A DNA stretch of 64,000 nucleotides from Sphingomonas abietis (GCF_027625475.1 NZ_CP115174.1:2143001-2207000); one strand, 5' to 3'. Positions 22,874 to 31,702 are shown, counted from the first letter of the stretch. Made by a program: numbers and translations. Notes: generated by a model not told the origin, from the sequence alone.

Positions 22874-23189
22874 CCGGCCGGAGTGAACACCGGCCGGCCG
22901 CGCTCTGCTCCACCCGCCCTCTAAAGGGCGGGCTCCGTCGGGCCGCCGTGCCGGCGTCCCGATCGTGCCGGCGACGATCGCATGGCGCTCTGTCCGGGGC
23001 CTGCGGCCCCGGAATGCGGACATCGCGCGTGCCGCGCGATGGCGTCGTCGGTGGGCAGCCCCCTTGGGCGCGGAGGCTGGTCGGCGCGCCCTGCTAGGCC
23101 CGCCGCGGCCAACGGCAAGCCGTCGCTTCGCGCCGGCTGCTCCACTTCGTTCCGCCCCTGCGCCACCCCATCGCGCGAGCGCGATGGGG
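22874..23189. promoter_or_regulatory. Array of five perfect hairpins in the ardC leader
   Basis: Five perfect inverted repeats lie in about 316 bases: 22874-22897 (CCGGCCGG arms), 22913-22932 (CCCGCCCT/AGGGCGGG), 22993-23013 (9-bp stem, TGC loop), 23021-23041 (CATCGCGCG, TGC loop, CGCGCGATG) and 23166-23189 (11-bp stem, GA loop). The array sits 110-430 bases before the ardC start and has no convincing gene. In conjugative plasmids, the leading region next to antirestriction genes can carry hairpins that act as promoters on incoming single-stranded DNA. That role is inferred here. Confidence 0.6.
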
Positions 23190-23300
23190 ACCCCGGACTT
23201 GGGTGCCGCCCGCCGCTTGGCGCGGGCCTTTCCGGTCGCTTCGCCGCCCACCCCCCACGCCCGGCGGGGCTGCGGCGGTTTTGTGGGATGGAGGCTGACG

Positions 23301-24324
23301 ATGCGCCAGATGAGCAAGCGCCGTGCGCGGGCCGAGGGGGGACAGACGACCGCCGCCAGCGCCGCGCCCCGGACGAACCTCTATGACGAGGTGACGCAGA
23401 GAATCATTTCCGAACTGCAAGCGGGGCGTTTTCCATGGGTCCAGCCTTGGAGCACCGCGACCACGGCCGGTCCCGGCCTGCCGCGCAATGCGCTCACCAG
23501 CCGTCCCTATTCGGGGGTAAATATTCTCTTATTATGGGGCGCCGCGATCGGCGGCGATTTCCCCTCGCAATCGTGGCTCACCTTTAGACAGGCCGTGCAG
23601 GCGGGGGGCTGCGTCCGCAAGGGCGAGCGCGGCACTACCGTCGTCTATGCCGATCGGTTCACGCCCGAGATCGAGAAGGAGCGCGCCCGCGAGTCAGGTG
23701 AGGAAGCCAAGACGGTTCCTTTCCTCAAGCGGTTCGTCCTGTTCAACGTGGCGCAATGCGACGGCCTGCGCGACGGGCTGGCGGCCGATCCCGCGCCGCT
23801 GCCCGAATGCGAGGTCATTCCCGTCGCCGAGGCGCTGATCGCGGCGACCGGCGCGGACTTCCGCATCGGTGGCGACAAGGCCTACTATGTCCCTTCCGCC
23901 GACTATGTTCAAGTGCCTCCGCAACTCGCGTTCCATGAACAGATCAACTATTACCGGACCTGTTTTCATGAACTCGGTCATTGGAGTGGTGCAAACCACA
24001 GGTTGAATCGCGATATGTCGGGTGGATTTGGTTCCAAATCCTACGCTCGCGAGGAACTTGTCGCCGAAATGTCGAGCGCCTTTGTCTGCGCTTGGCATCA
24101 TTCCGACTGTCCGTCACGCCGACTATATAGCCGCGTGGATCAACCTTCTCAAGGAAGATAATAGAGCCGTCTTCCGCGCAGCAAGCCAAGCCAGCAAGGC
24201 AGCGGACTTCCTGCTGGCCTTTGGCAACGCGCCTGATGGTGAGCCTGCCACCGCCGCGATGACACGCACCGAGGACCGGAAGCTGCCCGTGGCGCGAAGC
24301 GCAGAGCTGTGGGCGGCGGCATGA
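23301..24324 (+). pseudogene. ardC: ardC antirestriction protein (DUF1738), frameshifted
   Basis: ArdC proteins join an N-terminal single-strand DNA-binding domain to a zincin-like metallopeptidase domain and protect incoming plasmid DNA. The start at 23301 has GGAGG 6 bases upstream. The first frame gives TNLYDEVTQRIISELQAGRFPWVQPW, the usual N-terminus, and the zinc motif HELGHW near residue 224, then SYAREELVAEMSSAFVCA. After about 24090 the expected continuation (LGIIPTVRHADYIAAWINLL, ending in a KAADFLLAF-type tail) is in another frame, so the original frame ends early at 24161. One indel between about 24085 and 24100 explains this. A sequencing error is the alternative. The downstream DUF2958 gene overlaps its original stop. 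Confidence 0.85.
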
Positions 24325-24740
24325 TTATCTTGCCCCCCGATATCCGCTTCGCGTTACGCACAAACAACATCGCCCGCCGTGCCGCCCAGCGCGACGGTCG
24401 GCCCGAGCCGGACGCGGTTCCGGTCCTCAAACTATTCAACCCGATCGGCCCGGCCATATGGATCGCGACCGAACTCGGGGCGGATGACGACGCCCTGTTC
24501 GGAGCAGCGGACCTCGGATTCGAGTGTCCCGAGCTTGGGTATTTCAGTGCCTCCGAGATCGCCGCCATCCGCCTGCCGTTCGGTATGCGTATCGAGCGCG
24601 ATACCGCTTTCGCCACGCGCACGCCCCTGTCGGTATGGGCCGACATCGCGCGCCGTCTATCGTCGTTGCGCGAGGCCGAGGCCGCCATTGCACGCACCGA
24701 GCGCGGCACTCCTGATCCCCGCAGCACAGGCGGCGGATGA
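24321..24740 (+). CDS. DUF2958 family protein
   Basis: A 139-residue soluble protein of the DUF2958 type, which regularly follows ardC in alphaproteobacterial conjugative elements. Recognisable stretches are ILPPDIRFALRTNN near the start, VPVLKLFNPIGPAIWIATEL, and DLGFECPELGYFSASEI followed by IRLPFGMRIERDTAF. The ATG overlaps the ardC stop as ATGA, so it was translationally coupled to ardC before the frameshift arose. Its biochemical function is unknown. The gene itself looks intact and of normal length. Confidence 0.85.
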   Translation: MIILPPDIRFALRTNNIARRAAQRDGRPEPDAVPVLKLFNPIGPAIWIATELGADDDALFGAADLGFECPELGYFSASEIAAIRLPFGMRIERDTAFATRTPLSVWADIARRLSSLREAEAAIARTERGTPDPRSTGGG

Positions 24741-24835
24741 GCGCGCGGGCTCTTTCCCGCGCATTGGTCCGGCCCGCCCGCAGCATCCGTTAAATGATCG
24801 GACGGGCCGGTTCACCCCATGAAGGATGAACCATC

Positions 24836-26671
24836 ATGAAACTCCTGAACATCGAGCTTGGCAAGCTCTCCGTGTCTGCCCTCAACATGCGGCACGGCAA
24901 ACAGGCCCCCGATGTCTCCGACATGCTTCCGTCCGTCCGCGCACGCGGCATCCTCGTTCCCTTGCTCGTGCGGCCGCAGGCGGCGACGCTATCCGGGGAC
25001 GAAGAAGCGACATCAGACGGCTATGAGATCGTCGCCGGGCGGCGGCGCTATCATGCCGCGCTGATCGTGGCGCAGGAGAATGGGGACGAGGAACCCGTCC
25101 CCTGCGCGATCATGGATGCGGGCGACGATGCCGCCGCGCTGGAAGCTTCGCTGATCGAGAATATCGAACGACTCGATCCCGACGAGGTATCCCAATGGAC
25201 CACGCTCACCCGGCTGATCCAGAAGGAGGGGCGCAGCGTCGAGCAGATTGCGCAGACCTTCGGCGTGACCGACCTCTATATCCGCCGCGTGCTGGCGTTG
25301 GGCAATCTGTTGCCCGCGATCCGGGAGCTTTACCGGGCCGAGGAGATCGATTCGGCGACGATCCGGCATCTGACGCTCGCCAGCAAGGCACGCCAGAGGG
25401 AATGGCTGGCGCTCCACGACGACCCAAAAAGCCACGCCCCCACTCGCGGTCAGCTCCGGGCATGGCTATTCGGCGGAGCCGCGATCTCGACCAAGGTAGC
25501 GCTGTTCGACCTCGCTGGCTTCAAGGGCCGGATCAAAGCCGACCTGTTCGGGGAAGGCGGCGTCTTCGATGATCCCGACCAGTTCTGGAAGGCCCAGAAC
25601 GAGGCCATCGCAGCGAGGCGCGACGCCTATCTGGAAGCCGGATGGAGCCATGTCGAGGTGATGGAGCCGGGCAGCTATTTCCATAGCTACGAGCATGAGC
25701 GCGTGTCCAAGGATCAGGGCGGCAAGGTCTTCATCTCCGTTCGTCATGACGGAGAGGTGGAAATCCACGAAGGCTATCTCTCGTCCAAGGAGGCAAGACG
25801 TGCGCGCAGTGCCGCCGCGAAGGGTGCGACCAGCGAAGCCGACAAGGCGACGGCGCGGGCGGGCCGGTCCGAAGTGACCAGCGCGCTCCAGACCTATATC
25901 GACCTCCATCGCCACGCCGCCGTGCGCGCCGTGCTGGCCGATCATCCCCCGGTCGCGCTGCGCCTGATGGTGGCCCACGCCATCACCGACTCTCCGCTGT
26001 GGAGCGTGAAGATCGAGCGGCAGGCCGGTCGCGCCGAGGCTATCACCGAAAGCGTAGAAACATGCGCGGCGGAGACGGCTTTTGACACCAAGCGTCGCGC
26101 CGTCCTCGCCATGCTCGGCCTGCCGGATGACGCGCCGACCGTGGTCGGCGCGAACGGTAGCGGCATCTCCAACGGCTCCCGGACGGTGGCGATCTTCGTC
26201 CGATTGCTGGCGCTTTGCGATGCCGATGTGCTGCGCGTCATTGCCATCGTCATGGGTGAAACGCTCGCGGCGGGCAGCGCGGTAGTCGAGGCGGTGTGAG
26301 GCTATCTCAAGCCCGACATGGCGAGCCTCTGGCAGCCGGACGAGGCGTTCTTCGATCTGATCCGCGATCGGGAAGTGGCGAACGTCATGCTGCGCGAGGT
26401 GGCGGGCAAGAAAGTGGCGGACAGCAACGTCACCGAGAAGGTCAAGACGCAGAAGGACATCATACGCGATTGCCTCGCCGGTGCGAACGATCGTCCCAAG
26501 GTCGAGGGCTGGGTGCCCAAATGGTTGGCCTTCGCTCCCGCCAGCTACACGGCCCGGCCGTTCGAGACGCTGATGCGCTGGAAGACGGTGGCACCCCTGC
26601 TGAAAGGCGCGCCCGCCCCGCAGCCGGTTCCGGCCGAACCGCCCGCGCCGCTCGCCGTCGCGGCGGAATGA
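24836..26671 (+). pseudogene. Plasmid-type ParB-like protein, split by an in-frame stop
   Basis: The N-terminal part (24836-26299, 487 residues) carries the ParB nuclease-like box (AGRRRYHAAL, then ASLIENIERLDPDEVSQW) and a KorB-like helix-turn-helix (VEQIAQTFGVTDLYIRRVLAL). A TGA at 26297-26299 is followed in the same frame by GYLKPDMASLWQPDEAFFDLI and the conserved C-terminal segment through KVEGWVPKWLAF to the stop at 26671. Uninterrupted homologues of this ICE/plasmid family run straight through, so the TGA is a nonsense substitution. The intact length would be about 611 residues. The C-terminal part could restart at the ATG at 26318. The family acts in plasmid partition or regulation; its exact role here is unknown. 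Confidence 0.82.
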
Positions 26672-26779
26672 TCGATGGGACGGCGGCATATGCCGCCGTC
26701 CCTTTTTCCCATCCCATCGAAAATCGGCGCCGCCCGCGTGCCCTGGCGGGCATCGCGGGCGGCGGAAAGGACCATCACC

Positions 26780-26965
26780 ATGACCATCCAGCAATTGATC
26801 GACGCGCTCGCCCGGCTCGTGGAGGAGGATCCGTGGCGGGCCGGTATGTCCGTCACCTTCGGCCCCGACTTCATGCCCATCGAAGGTGGACTGATAGGCC
26901 GCAGGCACGGACTTGTCGTGCTCAACCTTGCGCCCGTCCCGCTCGACAAGGTGGGCGGATTCTGA
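26780..26965 (+). CDS. Small conserved hypothetical protein (61 residues)
   Basis: The chosen ATG follows a GGAAAGG ribosome-binding site and opens MTIQQLIDALARLVEEDPWRAGMSVTF; upstream in-frame sequence looks non-coding. The short acidic/hydrophobic pattern and neat ending (LAPVPLDKVGGF) suggest a real gene of the ardC-parB module, where such small proteins are common. No motif or domain assigns a function. It lies about 110 bases after the parB-like pseudogene on the same strand. Confidence 0.6.
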   Translation: MTIQQLIDALARLVEEDPWRAGMSVTFGPDFMPIEGGLIGRRHGLVVLNLAPVPLDKVGGF

Positions 26966-27069
26966 CGCGCCATCGTTCTCCCGGCCGACCCGTCGAGCCC
27001 CCGTGCCCCGTGGCGCGGGGGCTTTCTCATGGCCTCGCCTCTGTCGCCATGACCAGCTAGGGCGAGGAC

Positions 27070-27339
27070 ATGACCGAGGGGACCATCCCGACCAGCATCG
27101 ATTTCCGCGATGCGCTGCACTCCCGTTTCCAGCGCGGCGAGGTGCTGGGACTCGCCTTCGTCGAGATCATCTCGGGCGAATTGCACCGTGTCGTCGGCGG
27201 CTATCCCGGACCCGCGCACCGTATGCCGTCATGCTGTGCGGCGATGCGCGCCGAGCAGCGCGGGGGCGACCAAATCCTCCATGCGCCACCGTCCGGAGAC
27301 GGCGCGACGTTGCGCATCCGCTATCGGTTGCCGCGCTGA
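27070..27339 (+). CDS. Conserved hypothetical protein of the conjugative element (89 residues)
   Basis: The ATG has a GCGAGG ribosome-binding site. The sequence begins MTEGTIPTSIDFRDALHSRF and contains SGELHRVVGGYPGPAHRMPSCCAAMRA, with His and paired Cys residues, then GDGATLRIRYRLPR. Similar small proteins are found in ICEs of rhizobia and sphingomonads and are sometimes annotated as HNH-type, but no complete HNH motif is visible here. It precedes the CopG gene by 66 bases on the same strand. Function unknown. Confidence 0.65.
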   Translation: MTEGTIPTSIDFRDALHSRFQRGEVLGLAFVEIISGELHRVVGGYPGPAHRMPSCCAAMRAEQRGGDQILHAPPSGDGATLRIRYRLPR

Positions 27340-27405
27340 ACGCGAGGCAGTGCGGGCAGGCATCGCTCGACCCTGATGACGGCCTTCAACTGTGAGGAAG
27401 GGCCT

Positions 27406-27873
27406 ATGCGTACCCGGCTGAATGTCTATTTCCCGCCCGAACTGGCGAAGCAGGTCGGCGAGCTCGCGATCCGCCGGCGCATATCGCGCTCGGCGATCGT
27501 CGAGGCCGCCGTGGCGTCCTATTTGTCGCCGGACGGTGCCGACCGGCTCGAGGCCGCCTTCGCGCGACGGCTCGACAGGCTCACCCGGCAGGTGCAGCGG
27601 CTCGAACGCAACACCGGGCTTACGACCGAGGCCGTCGCATTGTTCGTGCGCTTCTGGTTGTCGGTGACGCCGCCGTTGCCCGATGAAGACCAGGCCGCGG
27701 CACAGGTCAAAGGCCGCAAACGCTATGAAGGGTTCGTGCAGACACTCGGGCGCCGCTATGCGAGCGGAAAGAGCTTGCTGAATGAAATTTCGGAGGAAGT
27801 CGCCGAAGGTAACCCCTTCAGCGAAACCGACGGCATCGCCACGATGTCGGTCAGATCGGGGCATGCTCCTTGA
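27406..27873 (+). CDS. CopG-like ribbon-helix-helix protein of the trb region
   Basis: A 155-residue protein starting MRTRLNVYFPPELAKQVGELAIRRRISRSAIVEAAVASYL, a classic ribbon-helix-helix DNA-binding domain. A helical region follows (LTRQVQRLERNTGLTTEAVALFVRFWL). This type of CopG protein normally lies directly before trbB in sphingomonad and rhizobial conjugation clusters and probably controls transfer genes or joins the relaxosome. Here trbB is 5.7 kb away, with other genes in between. The start at 27406 is preferred over 27376 because GAGGAAG precedes it. Its last 23 bases overlap the end of the convergent response-regulator gene. Confidence 0.8.
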   Translation: MRTRLNVYFPPELAKQVGELAIRRRISRSAIVEAAVASYLSPDGADRLEAAFARRLDRLTRQVQRLERNTGLTTEAVALFVRFWLSVTPPLPDEDQAAAQVKGRKRYEGFVQTLGRRYASGKSLLNEISEEVAEGNPFSETDGIATMSVRSGHAP

Positions 27874-28201
27874 ACGTCGCCATCAGCAGCCGATCCTGGA
27901 TCGGCTTGGTCAGGATGATCATCGGTGCGGTTCGTGGATGGCAGGCATCGGGTGTCCCGGTGACGAAGATGACCGGAACCTCTCCATGCTCGGCCAGGAT
28001 GGCTTGCACGGCGAACGGGCCGGTCCCCTCCGCGAGCCGTACGTCGGATACGATGATAGCGGGCGGGTGCGCCCTTGCGGCCGCAATCGCTTCTCCTTCG
28101 GTCGCAGCCTGATCGATCGAGGTTGCGCCAGCAAGTTCCATCAGCTGGCATATGTGATCGGCAATCAGGAAATCATCTTCAATCACAAGGACGTGGCACA
28201 T
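27851..28201 (-). CDS. Single-domain response regulator (REC only)
   Basis: A protein of about 116 residues made of one receiver domain. It starts MCHVLVIEDDFLIADHICQL, with the acidic pair at the N-terminus, the phospho-acceptor Asp in IIVSDVRLAEG and the conserved Lys in IILTKPI. There is no output domain, so it may act as a phosphate sink or in a phosphorelay. It lies downstream of the LOV histidine kinase gene on the same strand with a gap of about 100 bases, so the kinase is the likely partner. A TTG four codons upstream (28213) is an alternative start. Confidence 0.85.
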   Translation of the reverse strand: MCHVLVIEDDFLIADHICQLMELAGATSIDQAATEGEAIAAARAHPPAIIVSDVRLAEGTGPFAVQAILAEHGEVPVIFVTGTPDACHPRTAPMIILTKPIQDRLLMATFKEHAPI

Positions 28202-28308
28202 GCAGCATTCCAATCTGAATGCCCAACCCCGGAAGAGCTATAATCTATCCCTTGATCCAGATTAAAATTAAGCATGTTGCGGGTGCGCTACGTGCGTAAG
28301 CGATATTC

Positions 28309-29838
28309 TCATACGGTGGCGGTGACGCAGAATTGCACGCCTTGCGGGCGATAGGCGATCTCGGCCTTCCCCTTGACGTGCTGCGCGAGGACGCGCTCGA
28401 TCATCCGCGTGCCGAACCCGGTTCGCTCCGGTGGCCTAACGGGCGGTCCCCCGCTCTCGATCCAGGAGAAGGTGAACCGATGGCTCGCTGAGCCGTCCAC
28501 GAGAGCCCATCGGATTTCGACATGTCCACCAGCGACGGATAGGGCGCCATATTTTGCGGCATTGGTCGCGAGCTCATGGACGGCCATCGAAAGTGCCAGA
28601 GTGATGGCAGGAGAGAGACGGACATCCGGCCCCTCGATCGAGAAGAGCTTGCCGTCACGATCGGCGAACGGCGCGAGCACACGGGACACGAGGTCGCCGA
28701 TCGATGCCCCTTCCATCTCATCGTGCACCAGTAATTCATGCGCTGTCGCGAGGCTGGCGATGCGGCCGGCGATGATCTCATCGGCATCGGCGATGGACGT
28801 GGCGTTGCGGAGCGTCTGACCGACAATGGCTCCAACCGTGGCGAGGGTATTCTTGACGCGGTGGGTCAGCTCGTCGGCCAATACGCCACGCTGTTCCTCG
28901 GCAAATTTTCTCCTGGTGATATCGGCGGAATATCCGGTGATGGTGAGCAGCGTGCCGTCGGAATGCATCATCATTTCGCCGCGGATGTGGACCCAGCGCT
29001 GCTCGCCTGTAGGCGTGAGCAGTCGATATTCGATATCATATTCGCATCCGGTCGCGATGACCTGGGCGACTGCGGCTTCCATGCCGGGACGATCCTCGGG
29101 GTGGATGGATGCCAGCAGGTCCGCATAGGTGAACGGATCATCGACGTCGCGACCGAAGATGGCCTTGCAGCTTGCCGAGGCTACGAGGGTGTGCGTCGCA
29201 ATCTCGTAGCTCCAGGATCCAAGGCCGCCTGCCCGCAGCGCGAACTGAAGACGGGCGTCGCGTTCGACGAGTGCTGCTTCGCGCGCCACCGCCTCGCTCT
29301 CAAGCGCGTCGCGATCCGCCTGCAGGCGCACCAGCCGATGTCGCTCGAGCGTAGCGTCGAATTGAGAGCCGACGAAATAGGACAAGGCGCCGTGAGCGTC
29401 GAAGACCGGCGTCACCGTCAGGCGGTTCCAGAAGGGTGTTCCGTCCCGCCGATGATTGAGCAGATCAATCTCGATTGCCTCGCGTCGGGAAATGGCATCA
29501 CGTAAACGGTCGACATCATCTGGCCGAGTCAGCGGTCCCTGGAGAAACCGGCAGTTGCGACCGAGGATTTCGCTGGGTGGAAAACCCGTCAATCGCTCGA
29601 AGGCCGCGTTGGCATAGATGATCGGATTGTCGGGAAGCGTCGCATCGCTAACCGTCATTGGCAGGATTGCGTCCTGAAATCCGATGACGATCGGGTCGCC
29701 CTGGTCCATCCGGCCGCGAAATGCGTCGATCGCCGCCTGTACGTCTGCGGGAGGAATGAACGGCGCTGACGCGCCATGGGGAAGGGGCTTTCGGTCCAAA
29801 ACAGGAACGCTATTAGCGACGAACCTTGCGGGCAGCAA
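28309..29838 (-). CDS. LOV-PAS-HWE family sensor histidine kinase (blue-light type)
   Basis: A soluble 509-residue kinase. Residues about 45-170 form a LOV domain with the canonical flavin-binding motif GRNCRFLQ, including the photoactive Cys96, and NPIIYANAAFERLTG. A second PAS/PAC domain follows (about 195-310, SWSYEIATHTL... GYSADITRRK). The kinase core has the H-box DELTHRVKNTLATVGAI (His about 326) and the N-box HELATNAAKYGALS, as in HWE/HisKA_2 kinases. Such proteins sense blue light and often feed the alphaproteobacterial general stress response. No ATG lies upstream of the LOV domain in frame; the TTG at 29838 or the internal ATG at residue 44 could be the start. Confidence 0.88.
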   Translation of the reverse strand: MLPARFVANSVPVLDRKPLPHGASAPFIPPADVQAAIDAFRGRMDQGDPIVIGFQDAILPMTVSDATLPDNPIIYANAAFERLTGFPPSEILGRNCRFLQGPLTRPDDVDRLRDAISRREAIEIDLLNHRRDGTPFWNRLTVTPVFDAHGALSYFVGSQFDATLERHRLVRLQADRDALESEAVAREAALVERDARLQFALRAGGLGSWSYEIATHTLVASASCKAIFGRDVDDPFTYADLLASIHPEDRPGMEAAVAQVIATGCEYDIEYRLLTPTGEQRWVHIRGEMMMHSDGTLLTITGYSADITRRKFAEEQRGVLADELTHRVKNTLATVGAIVGQTLRNATSIADADEIIAGRIASLATAHELLVHDEMEGASIGDLVSRVLAPFADRDGKLFSIEGPDVRLSPAITLALSMAVHELATNAAKYGALSVAGGHVEIRWALVDGSASHRFTFSWIESGGPPVRPPERTGFGTRMIERVLAQHVKGKAEIAYRPQGVQFCVTATV

Positions 29839-29906
29839 TCCAAAGCATCGCCGGGCGGGATACTCGTGCCGTTAGCAGGAAGCAGAGATGATCGACGGCA
29901 TCATGT

Positions 29907-30245
29907 CTACGTGCCGCGCTGGTACAACTCTATCGGTGCCGAGGCAGTGATGATCGCGGCGCCCCAGACCTCGAACGGCGCGACCTCCGGCAGGGCCACG
30001 TGCAGGTTTGTCGTCAACGGGATCCAGGCCGGCTCGATCTCGCCGACAACGAACAGATGTTCCCGGTCCGGCAATTGCATCTCAAGAGCGAGAACGAGAA
30101 TCCAGTGCTCGCTGGTGAGGTCAGGCCTGGCCCGGCCAGCGCTGATGCCCGTCACCGCCGCCCAGGACACCATGGTTTCGCGGCCCCGCGACCCGGACGG
30201 TGAGGCCGCGATCGGTCGCACCGATGATCCTGTTGCGCGGCTCAT
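29907..30245 (-). CDS. Hypothetical protein, third gene of a small unknown operon
   Basis: About 112 residues with a start at 30245 (MSRATGSS...) preceded by GGAAGGA. The C-terminal half looks well formed: RPDLTSEHWILVLALEMQLPDREHLFVVGEIEPAWIPLTTNLH, then EVWGAAIITASAPIELYQ. Alternating hydrophobic residues suggest beta strands. There is no signal peptide and no recognised domain. It follows the 30267-30512 gene immediately. Possible but unproven co-transcription with the LOV kinase downstream. Confidence 0.55.
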   Translation of the reverse strand: MSRATGSSVRPIAASPSGSRGRETMVSWAAVTGISAGRARPDLTSEHWILVLALEMQLPDREHLFVVGEIEPAWIPLTTNLHVALPEVAPFEVWGAAIITASAPIELYQRGT

Positions 30246-30266
30246 GCTCCATGCTCGTCCTTCCAC

Positions 30267-30512
30267 TCAGCACAATGGCACACCGCGTATCGTGGTTTCA
30301 CCCACCAGGATCTTGGCGGTGCCGGGGCCTACGATCGTGTTGACCGGGCCAAGCGCGGTCTCGACCCTGTCTCCGGGAAAGACGATCTCGACAACGTGGG
30401 AGTTCGCGACAAGCAGCCCATCGGCATCGATGACGGCAGGGAAGGGGACGAGTTGCACCCGGTAGGTCGGTAACCTCCCTTCGGCTTCAGTCCGCATGGC
30501 CTTGTTCAACAC
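30267..30512 (-). CDS. Hypothetical protein, second gene of a small unknown operon
   Basis: An 81-residue protein with a GTG start overlapping the end of the upstream gene by 7 bases; the ATG at 30497 is an alternative. It is predicted to be beta-rich (VVEIVFPGDRVETALGPVNTIVGPGTAKILVGETTI). No domain is recognised. The overlap with the upstream gene and the tight spacing downstream support a co-translated three-gene unit. Confidence 0.55.
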   Translation of the reverse strand: MLNKAMRTEAEGRLPTYRVQLVPFPAVIDADGLLVANSHVVEIVFPGDRVETALGPVNTIVGPGTAKILVGETTIRGVPLC

Positions 30513-30748
30513 CCAATCTCCGCATCATCCGGGAACCGCGCCCGATAGGCCTCATCGTGCGCACCACAGCCGAAGCGGCGGATCGCAGCGTTCTCCGCCA
30601 TCACCGCCGCGGTATAGGCCGCCAGGACTTTGTCGCCTCTCGCGCTGCCGTAGGCGAGCTCGGCATCGTGCCATCGCGCGAGGATTTCGTCGTCGCTCAT
30701 GCTGCCGTTGATAGCGGCCTTCCACATCTCATAAAGTTCTATTTCCAT
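30506..30748 (-). CDS. Hypothetical protein, first gene of a small unknown operon
   Basis: An 80-residue acidic, helical protein: MEIELYEMWKAAINGSMSDD, then ILARWHDAELAYGSARGDKVLAAYTAAVMAENAAIRRFG. Its start is a clear ATG and its stop overlaps the next gene. No domain is recognised. It is transcribed divergently from mucR, with 181 bases between them. Confidence 0.55.
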   Translation of the reverse strand: MEIELYEMWKAAINGSMSDDEILARWHDAELAYGSARGDKVLAAYTAAVMAENAAIRRFGCGAHDEAYRARFPDDAEIGC

Positions 30749-30929
30749 ATGCCGCTGAGTATGCTTCTAATTCAGCGCAATGGGATCATTCGCAAGACAA
30801 AACTTAACACCGCATTAGGAAGAGGAATCTTGTGCGGACAGGTCGGCGGATTTGCCGGTCTATATACAGAGTGGTAGACATTGCGAACATCTGTTCTATG
30901 TGCTCCGGACCCTATGTCGGAGATTGCCC

Positions 30930-31472
30930 ATGCCTGAAAACAATCTGATCGAACTGACCGCGGATATCGTTTCTGCTCATGTCAGCCACAACAGCACTGC
31001 GACCACCGATCTGCCAAATCTGATTCAAAGCGTTTTTGCGGCGCTTTCCGCGACCGCTCATCCTGTCGCGCCCGAAATGCCGAAGCAGGAGCCGGCAGTC
31101 TCGGTGCGTGCCTCGGTCAAGCACGATTACATCGTGTGCCTGGAGGACGGCGCGAAGCTGAAGATGCTCAAGCGCTATCTGCGTACCAACTTCAATATGT
31201 CACCCGAGGAATATCGCGCGAAGTGGGAGCTTCCGAGGGATTACCCGATGGTGGCACCGGCCTATTCCGAAACGCGCCGTGCGCTGGCACATTCGACTGG
31301 CCTCGGCCGCAAGACGGACGTTGCCCCCGCACCGAAGACAACCTCGAAGCTGAGCATTGCAGCGGCGAAGGAGCATCTTTCCGGCGAGGCACCCGCCGCC
31401 AAGAAGCGTGGGCGTCCGGCCAAGACGAAAGCTGCAGCACCTGCAGGCGCTTCAGAAACCGCGGAAGCCTGA
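30930..31472 (+). CDS. mucR: MucR/Ros family transcriptional regulator
   Basis: A 180-residue regulator. The DNA-binding region (about 70-125) reads HDYIVCLEDGAKLKMLKRYLRTNFNMSPEEYRAKW and then LPRDYPMVAPAYSETRRALA, diagnostic of the MucR/Ros family of AT-rich DNA-binding, H-NS-like regulators. Classical Ros coordinates zinc with a CxxC pair and two histidines. Here only one Cys is in place, and the His of KRHL is Tyr (KRYL), so zinc coordination by the usual set is unlikely. The C-terminal 50 residues are Lys/Ala/Pro-rich (KKRGRPAKTKAAAPAG), with an AT-hook-like GRP core. MucR proteins commonly silence acquired genes. Confidence 0.92.
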   Translation: MPENNLIELTADIVSAHVSHNSTATTDLPNLIQSVFAALSATAHPVAPEMPKQEPAVSVRASVKHDYIVCLEDGAKLKMLKRYLRTNFNMSPEEYRAKWELPRDYPMVAPAYSETRRALAHSTGLGRKTDVAPAPKTTSKLSIAAAKEHLSGEAPAAKKRGRPAKTKAAAPAGASETAEA

Positions 31473-31482
31473 ACGTGACGGA

Positions 31483-31514
31483 GCGGGCCGTCCACCAACC
31501 TGGTGGCGGCCCGC
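31483..31514 (+). terminator. Terminator-like hairpin after mucR
   Basis: GCGGGCCG plus CCACCA (31483-31497, with one bulged T) pairs with TGGTGGCGGCCCGC (31501-31514), starting 11 bases after the mucR stop. There is no T-run, but the stem is long and GC-rich. Confidence 0.6.
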
Positions 31515-31702
31515 GCCGCCTACTTCCACTAGGGTCGGAAGATAGACCGAAACCGGCCTCGCTTCGTCGCCGGTCGACCGCATGCGGCGCAAGATGGGTA
31601 TGCGGAGCCTAACCCCGCCACCCCCCCGGCTCGGCGCAAAGCGCTGGCACTTTGCAGCGACGTCTTTGTTACAGGTACTTCGGCAATCGGAGTGCGAAAC
31701 TG

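Noticed and set aside
22965..23300. 112-codon N-terminal extension of ArdC
   Set aside because: It runs through the hairpin array, is Arg/Pro/Ala-rich and unlike ArdC proteins; the ATG at 23301 has a good ribosome-binding site.
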